A program made the translations under genes and the position numbers. A DNA stretch of 64,000 nucleotides from Sphingobacteriales bacterium (GTDB taxonomy: Bacteria; Bacteroidota; Bacteroidia; Sphingobacteriales; Sphingobacteriaceae). Position 1 is the first letter of the stretch. Every line of letters begins with the position of its first letter. Under the pieces are notes generated by a model that saw nothing but the letters and a program-made list of their open reading frames with translations, made no database searches and was not told the origin of the DNA. Of this stretch, positions 6,536-14,514 are shown piece by piece. The DNA lies in assembly GCA_025353765.1 (NCBI GenBank), contig JANXOD010000016.1, forward strand, positions 248,001-312,000. The letters run 5' to 3'.

Positions 6536-9334
6536 TTAATGTGCTTCCAGCCAGTTAAGCCCTTCACCAACTTCTACCAAAATTGGGACTTTGGTTTTTA
6601 TGGCATTTTTCATTCGTTCTTCAATGATTGTTTTCATAATTGCAGTTTCATTCTTAGGCACATCAAACACCAATTCATCATGTACCTGCATGGTCATTTT
6701 TGAATTTAGTTTCTGGTCTTTAATATCCTGATGAATATGGATCATCGCAATTTTAATCATGTCTGCTGCAGATCCCTGAATAGGAGCATTTATGGCATTT
6801 CGCTCCGCAAAACCACGTACAGTTGCATTGGCCGAGTTAATGTCGCGTAAATAACGTCTGCGTCCCATCAGCGTTTCTACATATCCATTTTCACGGGCAA
6901 AGTTCATCGTATCATTCATGTACTTTTTAATATTGGGATACGTGTTGAAATAATTTTCGATGATCTCTGCCGCTTCTTTTCTTGGGATAGCTAAACTTTG
7001 AGACAGGCCAAATGCTGATTGTCCGTAAATGATACCAAAATTTACCGCTTTTGCATTTCGGCGCTGGGTAGAAGTGACTTCCTCCAACGAAATTCCATAT
7101 ACTTTTGCTGCTGTTGCAGTATGAATATCCAATCCTTTTGCAAAAGCATCCATCATATTTTCATCTTTACTAATCTCGGCAATTAAGCGTAGTTCGATCT
7201 GCGAATAATCTGCAGAAAGAATGACATGATCATCATCTCTCGGAATAAACGCTTTCCGAACCTCACGTCCTCGTTCTGTTCTGATGGGTATATTTTGCAG
7301 ATTGGGATTATTAGAACTTAACCTTCCGGTTGATGCTACAGCCTGGTTGTATGACGTATGAACCCGGTTTGTTTTTTTATTGATCATTTGGGGCAGTGAA
7401 TCCACATATGTGGATTTTAATTTTTGCAATTGGCGGAAATCCAAAATGTCCGCTACAATATCACTTTTATTGGCCAATCGAGTAAGCACATCTTCACCGG
7501 TTTGATACTGACCAGTTTTTGTTTTTTTAGCTTGAGGATCTAATTGCAATTTATCAAAAAGTACTTCTCCCAACTGTTTAGGTGATGCGATATTAAATTT
7601 GACGCCTGCTTTCTCATATATAGTCCGTTCCAACTGTTTGATATCTGTTTCCAACAGTACAGAAAACTCAGCCAATGCCTGCTGATCAATTTTTACACCT
7701 TCACGTTCAATATCAGCTAATACATAAATTAATGGATTTTCAATTTCCCGGGCTAATTTTTCTGCATTAACCGATTTTAAAATGGGTTCAAAAACATCTT
7801 TTAGCTGTAAGGTAATGTCTGCATCTTCGGCAGCATATTCTTTGATTTTTTCCAGTTCAACATCCCGCATATTACCCTGATTTTTCCCTTTAGCTCCAAT
7901 TAGGGAAGTGATGGTAACAGGTGTATAACCCAGATAATTTTCCGAAAGAAGGTCCATATTATGCCTTGAGTCTGCATCTATCAGGTAATGAGCAAGCATT
8001 GTATCAAATAATTCGCCTTGTACATTAATGCCATACCAGTTTAAAACCAAAATATCATATTTCAAATTCTGGCCTGTTTTAGCGATGTTTTCATTTTCAA
8101 AAACCACTTTAAACTCATCCATACATAACTGGCATTCTGCCTGATTTGCAGATAATGGAACATACCAGGCTTCAAATGGCTTAATGGAAAAGGATAAACC
8201 AACCAGTTCGCAATCATTTGCATCTAAACAGGTGGTTTCGGTATCAAAGCAGAATGATTTTTGTTCTGCTAAGAGTCGAATCAATTCTTTCCTCTTTTCG
8301 GCAGTATCTGCTAAATGATAAGTATGAGGGGTATTATTAATATTTTTAGAAGCCGCGGGTTTTTCGATGATATTAATCTCAATTTCTTCCACTTGATTTA
8401 CAGAAATACCAAACATATCCATTTGCCCGGTTTTAGATGTAGCTTTAACCTCATTCACATTAAATTCATCACCAAAAACACGTCTACCAATGGTGCGAAA
8501 TTCCAGTTCGGCAAAAAGTGGTTCTAATACTCCACGATTAGGTTCTTCTACACATAAAGCATCTACATCCAGATCTACCGGAGCATTTAACATGATGGTT
8601 GCGAGTTTTTTCGAAACCAAGCCCTGCTCCGCAAAAGCTTCTACATTTTCACGAAGTTTTCCTTTAAGCTCATGACTGTTGGCAATAATATTTTCAACAG
8701 ATCCGTATTGCTTAATCAATTGTTTGGCAGTTTTTTCACCAATTCCGGGTATTCCGGGGATATTATCCACCGCATCACCCCATAAGCCCAAAATATCAAT
8801 GACCTGTTCTACACGCTCTACTTCCCATTTTTCTAAAATCTCTTTTACTCCCAATATTTCCATATCATTCCCCATACGAGCGGGTTTATAAATGAAAATA
8901 TTTTCAGATACCAGCTGACCGAAATCCTTATCGGGAGTCATGCAGAAAACGGTGAACCCTTCTATTTCGGCTTTTTTAGCCAGCGTACCAATCACATCAT
9001 CGGCTTCATAGCCATCAGAAAATAATACTGGTATATTAAAACCTTCAATCAAACGAACGATGTATGGAATTGCCAATGACAAGTCTTCGGGCATAGCCTG
9101 ACGGTGAGCTTTATAAGCCGTATAATCTGTGTGCCGTTCTGTTGGAGCTGGAGTATCAAAAACTACAGCCATGTGACTGGGTTTTTCTTTCTTTAAAACT
9201 TCGAGTAAAGTATTGGTAAAGCCCATCACTGCTGAAGTATTTAATCCGCCGGAGGTGAAACGAGGGTTTTTACTTAATGCAAAATGTGCCCTGTAAATAA
9301 GTGCGAAAGCGTCTAAAAGAAAGAGTTTTTTCAT
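6536..9334 (-). CDS. polA: DNA polymerase I
   Basis: 932 aa with all three domains. The 5'-3' flap nuclease covers about 1-290 (DAFALIYRAHFAL, DNIPGIPGIGEKTA). The 3'-5' exonuclease (about 345-520) keeps its metal residues (FDTETT, NLKYDILVL, YAAEDADITL), so proofreading should be active, unlike Taq. The polymerase has motif A (LSADYSQIELR), motif B (KAVNFGIIYGQ) and motif C (QVHDELVFDV). It fills gaps in replication and repair and removes Okazaki primers. It leads a four-gene minus-strand run with the kinase, DinB and thioesterase genes. Confidence 0.97.
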   Translation of the reverse strand: MKKLFLLDAFALIYRAHFALSKNPRFTSGGLNTSAVMGFTNTLLEVLKKEKPSHMAVVFDTPAPTERHTDYTAYKAHRQAMPEDLSLAIPYIVRLIEGFNIPVLFSDGYEADDVIGTLAKKAEIEGFTVFCMTPDKDFGQLVSENIFIYKPARMGNDMEILGVKEILEKWEVERVEQVIDILGLWGDAVDNIPGIPGIGEKTAKQLIKQYGSVENIIANSHELKGKLRENVEAFAEQGLVSKKLATIMLNAPVDLDVDALCVEEPNRGVLEPLFAELEFRTIGRRVFGDEFNVNEVKATSKTGQMDMFGISVNQVEEIEINIIEKPAASKNINNTPHTYHLADTAEKRKELIRLLAEQKSFCFDTETTCLDANDCELVGLSFSIKPFEAWYVPLSANQAECQLCMDEFKVVFENENIAKTGQNLKYDILVLNWYGINVQGELFDTMLAHYLIDADSRHNMDLLSENYLGYTPVTITSLIGAKGKNQGNMRDVELEKIKEYAAEDADITLQLKDVFEPILKSVNAEKLAREIENPLIYVLADIEREGVKIDQQALAEFSVLLETDIKQLERTIYEKAGVKFNIASPKQLGEVLFDKLQLDPQAKKTKTGQYQTGEDVLTRLANKSDIVADILDFRQLQKLKSTYVDSLPQMINKKTNRVHTSYNQAVASTGRLSSNNPNLQNIPIRTERGREVRKAFIPRDDDHVILSADYSQIELRLIAEISKDENMMDAFAKGLDIHTATAAKVYGISLEEVTSTQRRNAKAVNFGIIYGQSAFGLSQSLAIPRKEAAEIIENYFNTYPNIKKYMNDTMNFARENGYVETLMGRRRYLRDINSANATVRGFAERNAINAPIQGSAADMIKIAMIHIHQDIKDQKLNSKMTMQVHDELVFDVPKNETAIMKTIIEERMKNAIKTKVPILVEVGEGLNWLEAH

Positions 9335-9564
9335 TGTTGAGATTATACTGATTTTACCGTTTTAAAAGAAATAGGGATTCTTAATGAACAATACCAAAGA
9401 TAACAATCTCATGAAATTAATCTTGGGAGGTTTTCAAAAACCTACGGAGTTGGTCTTAATTTAAAAGTCGGACGAAAAAGCGCATTATCTTGTTTGTAAT
9501 GCCTGTTTTAATTTGCCATCCAGGCAAGCTGAATTAATCTTTTTAAAATAAATTTTAGAATTTA

Positions 9565-9600
9565 AAAACATTTTAAACTTTAAAGGGGTTGTACCTAAAA
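9565..9600 (+). promoter_or_regulatory. Leader shared with the second lipoprotein gene (copy 1)
   Basis: The stretch AAAACATTTTAAACTTTAAA followed by GGGGTTGTACCTAAAA, ending 20 bp before the ATG at 9621, recurs almost unchanged upstream of the paralog at 60255-61649 (there on the minus strand, 61675-61714). Conservation outside the coding region suggests a common promoter or operator. No clear TTTG/TAnnTTTG pair is seen inside it. The rest of the 9335-9564 gap shows only an AGGTTTT/AAAACCT hairpin at 9428-9443. Confidence 0.5.
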
Positions 9601-9620
9601 TCAGTTTAAAAATTTATCCT

Positions 9621-11072
9621 ATGAAAATTTATCCTTACCTATTAACAGCACTTATTATATGTTCTATTTCCTGCAGAAAAGATGCAGCTCTTAAACCAGA
9701 GCAGCCTGCTGATCCTTATTTATTACAACAGGCCAAAGACTGGTATAGTAATCAACAAAAGCTATCTGCCGCCCCGGGGGCTGTAGACTTGAAAGCTTAT
9801 ACTCCCGATTGGAGCAAAGCCAACATAGTTAAAAACAGTAAAGGACAAAACATCCTCGGACTTTCCTTATTCCGTTCTCCGCAAGTATATATGGAGCTGA
9901 ATGTGGTTATTGCTAATGGTAAACCCTTTGGCATATTCAAAAAATATGTAGAGACTAAGGATAAAAAAGACCAATTAAACATTTATAGTGGAAATGGTCA
10001 ATTAATTACACGGGCTAATTACAATCGGCAAAACCACTTATTAACATCAATTGACCCTCCCGGAATGAAAGTGATGAAAGAGAAGGAACAAGAGCCTGTA
10101 CCTGCACCAGGCGAGGAACCAGGCAGTGGTGGCGGGGGTGGAACAGATCCTGGGCCCGGCCCTATTGGTTTTAGTTATCAGGGGGCGGAAATAACGATTA
10201 CCATTCCTGCAGATCCTCCCGGCTACCAGGGTCCTTCTCCTTCCTTTGGTGGTGGTGGTTTTGACATTCCTTTTCCTTCTTTTCCAATTGGTGGTGGGGG
10301 AGATCCCTATTCTGATTTTCCGCATGGTGGCGGAGGTGGTGGGAATTATAATCCTGCGCCGGTACCTGTAATACCAACTTCGCCTACACCGCCACCCATT
10401 AAAGATAGTATTGATGCGCAATTTGAATGTGCTAAAGAACTATTAGCCATGCTACCTACTTTAAAGAGTGATATTGCAAAAATAGTATACAATACTTTTA
10501 ATAGTCAATCGGCTTATACATTAACTTTTATTAATGGGGAAACAAATTATTTCTTAGCCAATCCTAATACAGATGGATATACAGAGCATATAAGTCCAAC
10601 TGAATCAAAAATAGCATTAAATCCTAACGTACTAAATAATGCCAGCAACGAGTATATTTTAGCAACAATGTATCACGAAGCTTTACATGGGTTCCTGTTT
10701 GCAGAATTTACTAAGTTAGGAGAAGTGTCATTTAAACTAAAATACCCGGATATTTCCATTAAACCAAGTGCAGATCAAACCTGGACTCCTAATCCTCAAC
10801 CTAATTTTTCTATCGATGAAGGAAGCTATTTTACTCCTATTGTTGATAATGACCCTCAGCATCGTACAATGGCTGTTTATTTTACAACCGAACTTAAGAA
10901 TGCTATTTTAGCATACAACCCTAATTTTCCGCCAGATAGGGCAATGGCTTTAGCCCGAGGAGGAATATTTAATGATGCTGTGATTTCAACTTCTGATATT
11001 AATGTATATTATAATAGTGCCGAACGTGACCGAACTAAGGGAAATGCTGTCGGTAAAACATGTACTCCGTAA
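9621..11072 (+). CDS. Lipoprotein with variable HExxH C-terminal domain (candidate polymorphic toxin 1)
   Basis: 483 aa. A signal peptide with lipobox-like CSISC (Cys18) predicts export and lipidation. Residues 19-145 form a domain shared with the protein at 60255-61649 (YTPDWSKA, IVKNSKG, LNV, DKK, GQLIT). Residues 155-262 are a Gly/Pro-rich linker with long Gly runs. Residues 265-483 are a different C-terminal domain with YHEALHGF (His352, Glu353, His356), a zincin-type HExxH motif, ending in a Cys near the terminus. Conserved export half plus low-complexity linker plus swapped enzymatic tip is polymorphic-toxin architecture. A secreted protein gene follows 11 bp later. Toxicity is inference; an ordinary surface protease is the alternative. 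Confidence 0.65.
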   Translation: MKIYPYLLTALIICSISCRKDAALKPEQPADPYLLQQAKDWYSNQQKLSAAPGAVDLKAYTPDWSKANIVKNSKGQNILGLSLFRSPQVYMELNVVIANGKPFGIFKKYVETKDKKDQLNIYSGNGQLITRANYNRQNHLLTSIDPPGMKVMKEKEQEPVPAPGEEPGSGGGGGTDPGPGPIGFSYQGAEITITIPADPPGYQGPSPSFGGGGFDIPFPSFPIGGGGDPYSDFPHGGGGGGNYNPAPVPVIPTSPTPPPIKDSIDAQFECAKELLAMLPTLKSDIAKIVYNTFNSQSAYTLTFINGETNYFLANPNTDGYTEHISPTESKIALNPNVLNNASNEYILATMYHEALHGFLFAEFTKLGEVSFKLKYPDISIKPSADQTWTPNPQPNFSIDEGSYFTPIVDNDPQHRTMAVYFTTELKNAILAYNPNFPPDRAMALARGGIFNDAVISTSDINVYYNSAERDRTKGNAVGKTCTP

Positions 11073-11083
11073 ATTTATTTGAT

Positions 11084-11737
11084 ATGAAGATATATTTTAG
11101 AATATTAATATTGAATTTTATTGTACTATTAATATTTAATTCAGCAGTAGCGCAAATACAGCTTAAATGTGGAGATTTCACCATTCCTATTCCAAAGTTT
11201 AAAGAGAGTCCGGTAGCTTCTTTCGACAATAAATATGCGGTTATTAGTCTTTTAAACCCGATCTATAAATCGAAGAATAAAGTAGAGATTAGAATATATT
11301 CCTATAGAGAGGGAAATATGAACTATATGGGGCAGGTCTATATCATTACCTGCGATAGTAACCGCTTGTGCGGCCAGCGTTTTAGTTATGCACCATGGGT
11401 GTTACATCCGGATTGGGAACCTACTATCCATGATGCTCCTCTTTCCGGAAATATAAAATCTATTCAGATAATAAAACTCAATCCTAAAAAAGACTGGGAG
11501 GGCGTATTTGAAACCTTGATAAAAAATGGTCTGTTTACTATTTCAACAAACCCAAATAGTATAAAAATTACTGAAACAAATCCGGGTTTAGATTGCTATG
11601 CCGTATTAGAGATCAAAATAAATAATCACTACCGGGTGGTTAAATTTAATTCTCGTTCTAAAAACAAAGTGAAAGAAGCGAAGGGTTTACAACGATTACT
11701 CCAAGTATTTTCGGATAATTTTGATATAGATAAATAG
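11084..11737 (+). CDS. Exported protein, candidate immunity protein for the HExxH lipoprotein
   Basis: 217 aa beginning with a signal peptide (MKIYFRILILNF, cleavage after SAVAQ), so it should be periplasmic. Five or so Cys residues are scattered in the mature part, and the C-terminal third has NNHYRVVKF. No family recognised. The start at 11084 follows the lipoprotein stop by 11 bp; an upstream in-frame ATG at 11060 would overlap that gene and spoil the signal peptide. The tight spacing and same compartment as the lipoprotein make a partner or immunity role likely, but no homology proves it. Confidence 0.6.
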   Translation: MKIYFRILILNFIVLLIFNSAVAQIQLKCGDFTIPIPKFKESPVASFDNKYAVISLLNPIYKSKNKVEIRIYSYREGNMNYMGQVYIITCDSNRLCGQRFSYAPWVLHPDWEPTIHDAPLSGNIKSIQIIKLNPKKDWEGVFETLIKNGLFTISTNPNSIKITETNPGLDCYAVLEIKINNHYRVVKFNSRSKNKVKEAKGLQRLLQVFSDNFDIDK

Positions 11738-12049
11738 GAATTTAGTGTTTTCCCGTTGATTGAGATTATGATGAGGAGCCAGTTTGATAACATGGTAAAT
11801 ATTTTAGCAACTTGGGATAACAATGCGCACAACATGAACGATTACCGAAGAACAATGTTATATGGGATGAACAATGTAGGAAATGATCCGCTTAATCAAC
11901 CTTCTCCTGAACTAGTAGCTGCGGTAAATACGGCCTATAACAAAATTTTAACTGATTATGGATATACTACTGCTACTTTAGATACGTATTATTATGATCA
12001 GCTCCACGCTCCTTCTAATCAAAAAGTGCCAAGCATTGGATGTCCATGA
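11738..12049 (+). pseudogene. Displaced C-terminal tip of an HExxH lipoprotein (orphan cassette)
   Basis: The frame directly after the TAG of the preceding gene stays open for 103 codons with no good start (TTG at 11756 or ATG at 11768 are possible). The product (VFPLIEIMM, QFDNMVNILATWDNN, YRRTMLYGMNNVGNDPL, ending SIGCP) aligns loosely with the last ~90 residues of the lipoprotein at 9621-11072 (YFTPIVDNDPQ, HRTMAVYFTTELKNA, DRAMALARGGIFNDAV, ending KTCTP). It lacks export signal, linker and HExxH. This is what remains when a new tip replaces an old one in a polymorphic locus. A short independent gene is less likely. Confidence 0.5.
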
Positions 12050-12091
12050 AGTAAGTTAATCTTATGTGGCTTTAATTAACAATAAAAAATT

Positions 12092-12721
12092 ATGAAAAAA
12101 CTAATTATATCTATACTTCTATTACTAACGTTTCAATTATCTTTTGGACAAGATTCACAACGGGATAGTAGTATAAACAGCTTTATTTTAAACCTAAAAA
12201 AAGATAAAGTTAAGACGGTTTGTTTATATAAAATGTATAGCGGAGGTGAGTACGTGCCCTCAAAAGCAGAAGATAGATGTGGTAGAGGGCGGATGATTCC
12301 TGTTTATATTTTCTGGTATAAACGCGGGAAAAGTTATATGACTAAAAGAGATAATTGCTTTGATTACGCCATTTATGAAATAAAGGATAATACCTTTTGG
12401 CATTTTTACTTTAAAAACCAGGATATTATAAAGAAGGAAAAAATTAAGCCCTTTGCGTGTAAAGTAATCGTAAAGGGAGTAGATACAACCGTAACCCCAC
12501 ATGTTGCTGATGGTTCTTCTGAAAGTATGACTTTTATAGACGAAACTGGTTCTCTAACTCAAATATTTAGCTTTGATTATGACCAGAAGCAAACATCTGA
12601 GATGATTAATGTGAATTTTGAGAATAATGTGAATTCAAAAACACATTATTTAAAGGGTTTAGTAGATTCATTAACTACAGAATTTTATAAGAATAAGGTA
12701 AGAAAAACCAGAAGGCCATAG
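12092..12721 (+). CDS. Exported protein, immunity-like, related to the gene at 59608-60249
   Basis: 209 aa with a clear signal peptide (MKKLIISILLLLTFQLSFGQ). The mature part is rich in Lys, Tyr and Phe. It shares weak but ordered similarity with the protein at 59608-60249: the centre (DGSSESMTF against DGGTSHIFE) and the C-terminus (LKGLVDSLTTEF against LKGFVNT then LTELVEQTF). In the second locus that protein directly follows the paralogous lipoprotein. This supports one family of periplasmic partner proteins. No named family recognised. It probably belonged to the toxin variant whose tip now remains at 11738-12049. Confidence 0.6.
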   Translation: MKKLIISILLLLTFQLSFGQDSQRDSSINSFILNLKKDKVKTVCLYKMYSGGEYVPSKAEDRCGRGRMIPVYIFWYKRGKSYMTKRDNCFDYAIYEIKDNTFWHFYFKNQDIIKKEKIKPFACKVIVKGVDTTVTPHVADGSSESMTFIDETGSLTQIFSFDYDQKQTSEMINVNFENNVNSKTHYLKGLVDSLTTEFYKNKVRKTRRP

Positions 12722-12872
12722 CATATTCTGTAAGACATGGTGAACGGATTCATTTTTTAGAAAGCTTAAATTCTAATGGGCATAAAAAATTAGCAGCTAT
12801 CAGATTCTATTCCTTAGAGTTCTAATAAATCCAAATATTAGGAACCCTAACTAAAGTAATAATAAAACTATC

Positions 12873-13469
12873 ATGAAACATCTAAATAGAATTGCATTTG
12901 TAGTAATAGTTTTTTTTAACACAGTAGCTTATGCTCAAAACTTAGAAGATCCTTCTGAAGAGCAATTATTTTTGAATTGGTTTTTTCAAAATTACCAGCC
13001 GAATTTTAAGAATGATCCCTTGATATTATATACAGATGCTATACATACAGGAAGTTTAAAATCAATAAAAGAAAGCTTTAGCCGAGATACATTAAGAAGT
13101 TTGAGAAATGGATTGAAAGAGCTTTTAGTTCTAACAACTTCTGAGAAGTTATACATAAATAATCAATTGGATAAAATGACGGGAAGGATATGGCATGAAA
13201 ATTTATTAAAAAATTCGCAGATGATTAGCCTGGATAGCATACAAACCTTTTTTGAAAAACAAGGTCCTGGCTGGACTGGATATTATAAAAAATATACTAC
13301 CGGATTTTACAGTTTTTCAAAACCAATTTTTCTCAGAAATAACACGATATGTATATTTGATTATAGCTATTATTGTGGCTCACTCTGTGCTAACGGCGAA
13401 ACAGGAGTTTATTTTAAGCATAACGGAAAATGGAGTAAATGGCTAACAATTAGTACGTGGATAAGTTAA
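12873..13469 (+). CDS. Exported hypothetical protein at end of locus 1
   Basis: 198 aa, signal peptide MKHLNRIAFVVIVFFNTVAY with cleavage near YAQ. The N-terminal leader nearly matches that of the protein at 59608-60249 (MKHLNKIVFLFVLFLSTKAY), but the mature domains differ. The mature part (IHTGSLKSIKESFSRD, then SYYCGSLCANGETGVYFK and NGKWSKW) looks like a small alpha+beta secreted domain with three Cys near the C-terminus. Not recognised. Position in a row of exported genes behind the HExxH lipoprotein suggests another partner or immunity gene. Confidence 0.55.
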   Translation: MKHLNRIAFVVIVFFNTVAYAQNLEDPSEEQLFLNWFFQNYQPNFKNDPLILYTDAIHTGSLKSIKESFSRDTLRSLRNGLKELLVLTTSEKLYINNQLDKMTGRIWHENLLKNSQMISLDSIQTFFEKQGPGWTGYYKKYTTGFYSFSKPIFLRNNTICIFDYSYYCGSLCANGETGVYFKHNGKWSKWLTISTWIS

Positions 13470-13505
13470 GTTTTATATTCTGTCTTGGACTTAAATCACT
13501 TGCTG

Positions 13506-13526
13506 GTGCGAGCTTGCAGCTCGTAC
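13506..13526. repeat. REP-like palindrome
   Basis: GTGCGAGCT (13506-13514), loop TGC, AGCTCGTAC (13518-13526): a 9-bp stem with one G-T type mismatch. It sits 17 bp past the stop of a transposase remnant of the REP-associated type, the usual company of such palindromes. Core GCTTGCAGC recurs at 56015-56030. Confidence 0.6.
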
Positions 13527-13542
13527 TTAATAACCTTATTTT

Positions 13543-13716
13543 CTAAATGAAATCAATTTCAATCATTCCCTTTCCTCCACTATAATCAATTGCACTACTG
13601 TATTTCCAGTAATGCGGTTCAGTTACAAATCCGGCTGCTACAAGATTGTTATGAATGTAATCTACTTTCTGATCTATTACATCAGCACTCCAAAGTTCAA
13701 TCGGCTTATTATGCTG
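13543..13716 (-). pseudogene. C-terminal fragment of a REP-associated (Y1/IS200-like) transposase
   Basis: Reading the minus strand from 13716 gives 57 residues then TAG at 13543: HNKPIELWS, VIDQKVDYIHNN, AAGFVTEPHYWKYSSA, IDYSGGKGMIEIDFI. This is the characteristic end of Bacteroidota Y1-type tyrosine transposases (RAYT). A TAA lies directly before QHNKPIEL and the rest of the gene (catalytic HUH and Tyr) is absent; the Gp37-like gene ends 34 bp further on. So it is a dead remnant that marks past mobility at this boundary. Confidence 0.75.
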
Positions 13717-13749
13717 TTATTTATTTACCTGTAACTTATCACTTAAATC

Positions 13750-14514
13750 TTATGCAGCCTCAAAAGGCATTTCCCTATAAACTTTACCATCTAATTCACA
13801 ACCGCCTTTTGCATGCTGAGGATGTTCCGCTGACATTGTTGGGTCTAATGGATTTTCATTAAATTTTGGTTTGCCCCATTGCTTAAAGAAAAATGCAACC
13901 TTATTTTTCTCACATTTTATCTTAATAGAATCTATCCATGACTTTTCAATTGGACGTGCCTTATGTCCTGATTCACCACCAACTATAACCCAATCGATCT
14001 GTTCAAGATTTAATGTTTTAATCGGACCAATTAGCGGTTCAATAGAAAGGAACTTTGTTTTAGCGGCAGTTTGTGATAAATTGTCTATTCGAAAAGTATA
14101 TTCTTCATTTTCTACAGAAACACCCATCCAAATATTAGGCGTCCAATTTAATTCTGAAGATATTTCTAAAAGTCTTTCAGACCGCTTAGTGAGAACCTGA
14201 TAGATATGTTGAGGAGTTTGATTCATCACAGCAAAAACTGCCTTAATGTATTGCAATGAAACTTCTGGGTGAAATAGATCACTCATAGAATTGACAAAAA
14301 CCACTTTAGGCTTTCTCCATGAAAACGGGATATTGAGAGATTCAGGATGAGTTTTTACTTTTTTAAATCCATCTTTATATTTCTCAACGCCCATAGCTTT
14401 TAAGCGCTTAGACATTACTTCTGCATAACAAAACTTACAGCCAGGACTAATCTTAGTACATCCTGTAACAGGGTTCCAGGTAAGTTCTGTCCATTCAATT
14501 GATGATATAGCCAT
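13750..14514 (-). CDS. Phage Gp37/Gp68-family protein (DUF5131), three-Cys motif
   Basis: 254 aa of the Gp37/DUF5131 family. The N-terminus holds the three-cysteine motif C19-x6-C26-x2-C29 (NPVTGCTKISPGCKFCYAE), similar to iron-sulfur radical-SAM-like proteins. Also typical are VFVNSMSDLFHPEV, YQVLTKRSERL, WMGVSVEN, FLSIEPLIGP and WVIVGGESGHKARP. Function is unknown. Its start shares one base with the stop of the upstream TcmP gene (TAATG), so translation is coupled and the two products likely act together. The pair lies between REP-like sequences, consistent with a mobile accessory cassette. Confidence 0.85.
   Translation of the reverse strand: MAISSIEWTELTWNPVTGCTKISPGCKFCYAEVMSKRLKAMGVEKYKDGFKKVKTHPESLNIPFSWRKPKVVFVNSMSDLFHPEVSLQYIKAVFAVMNQTPQHIYQVLTKRSERLLEISSELNWTPNIWMGVSVENEEYTFRIDNLSQTAAKTKFLSIEPLIGPIKTLNLEQIDWVIVGGESGHKARPIEKSWIDSIKIKCEKNKVAFFFKQWGKPKFNENPLDPTMSAEHPQHAKGGCELDGKVYREMPFEAA

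Noticed and set aside
8315-8891. Several frames opposite polA
   Set aside because: The polA frame is certain; these are antisense shadows without motifs.
10047-10421. 124-codon frame opposite the first lipoprotein gene
   Set aside because: It is the reverse reading of the Gly/Pro linker, producing Arg-rich and Thr-rich runs, with no independent evidence.
13590-13862. 90-codon frame on the plus strand overlapping the transposase remnant and Gp37-like gene
   Set aside because: Overlaps two better supported reading frames on the other strand and has no motif.
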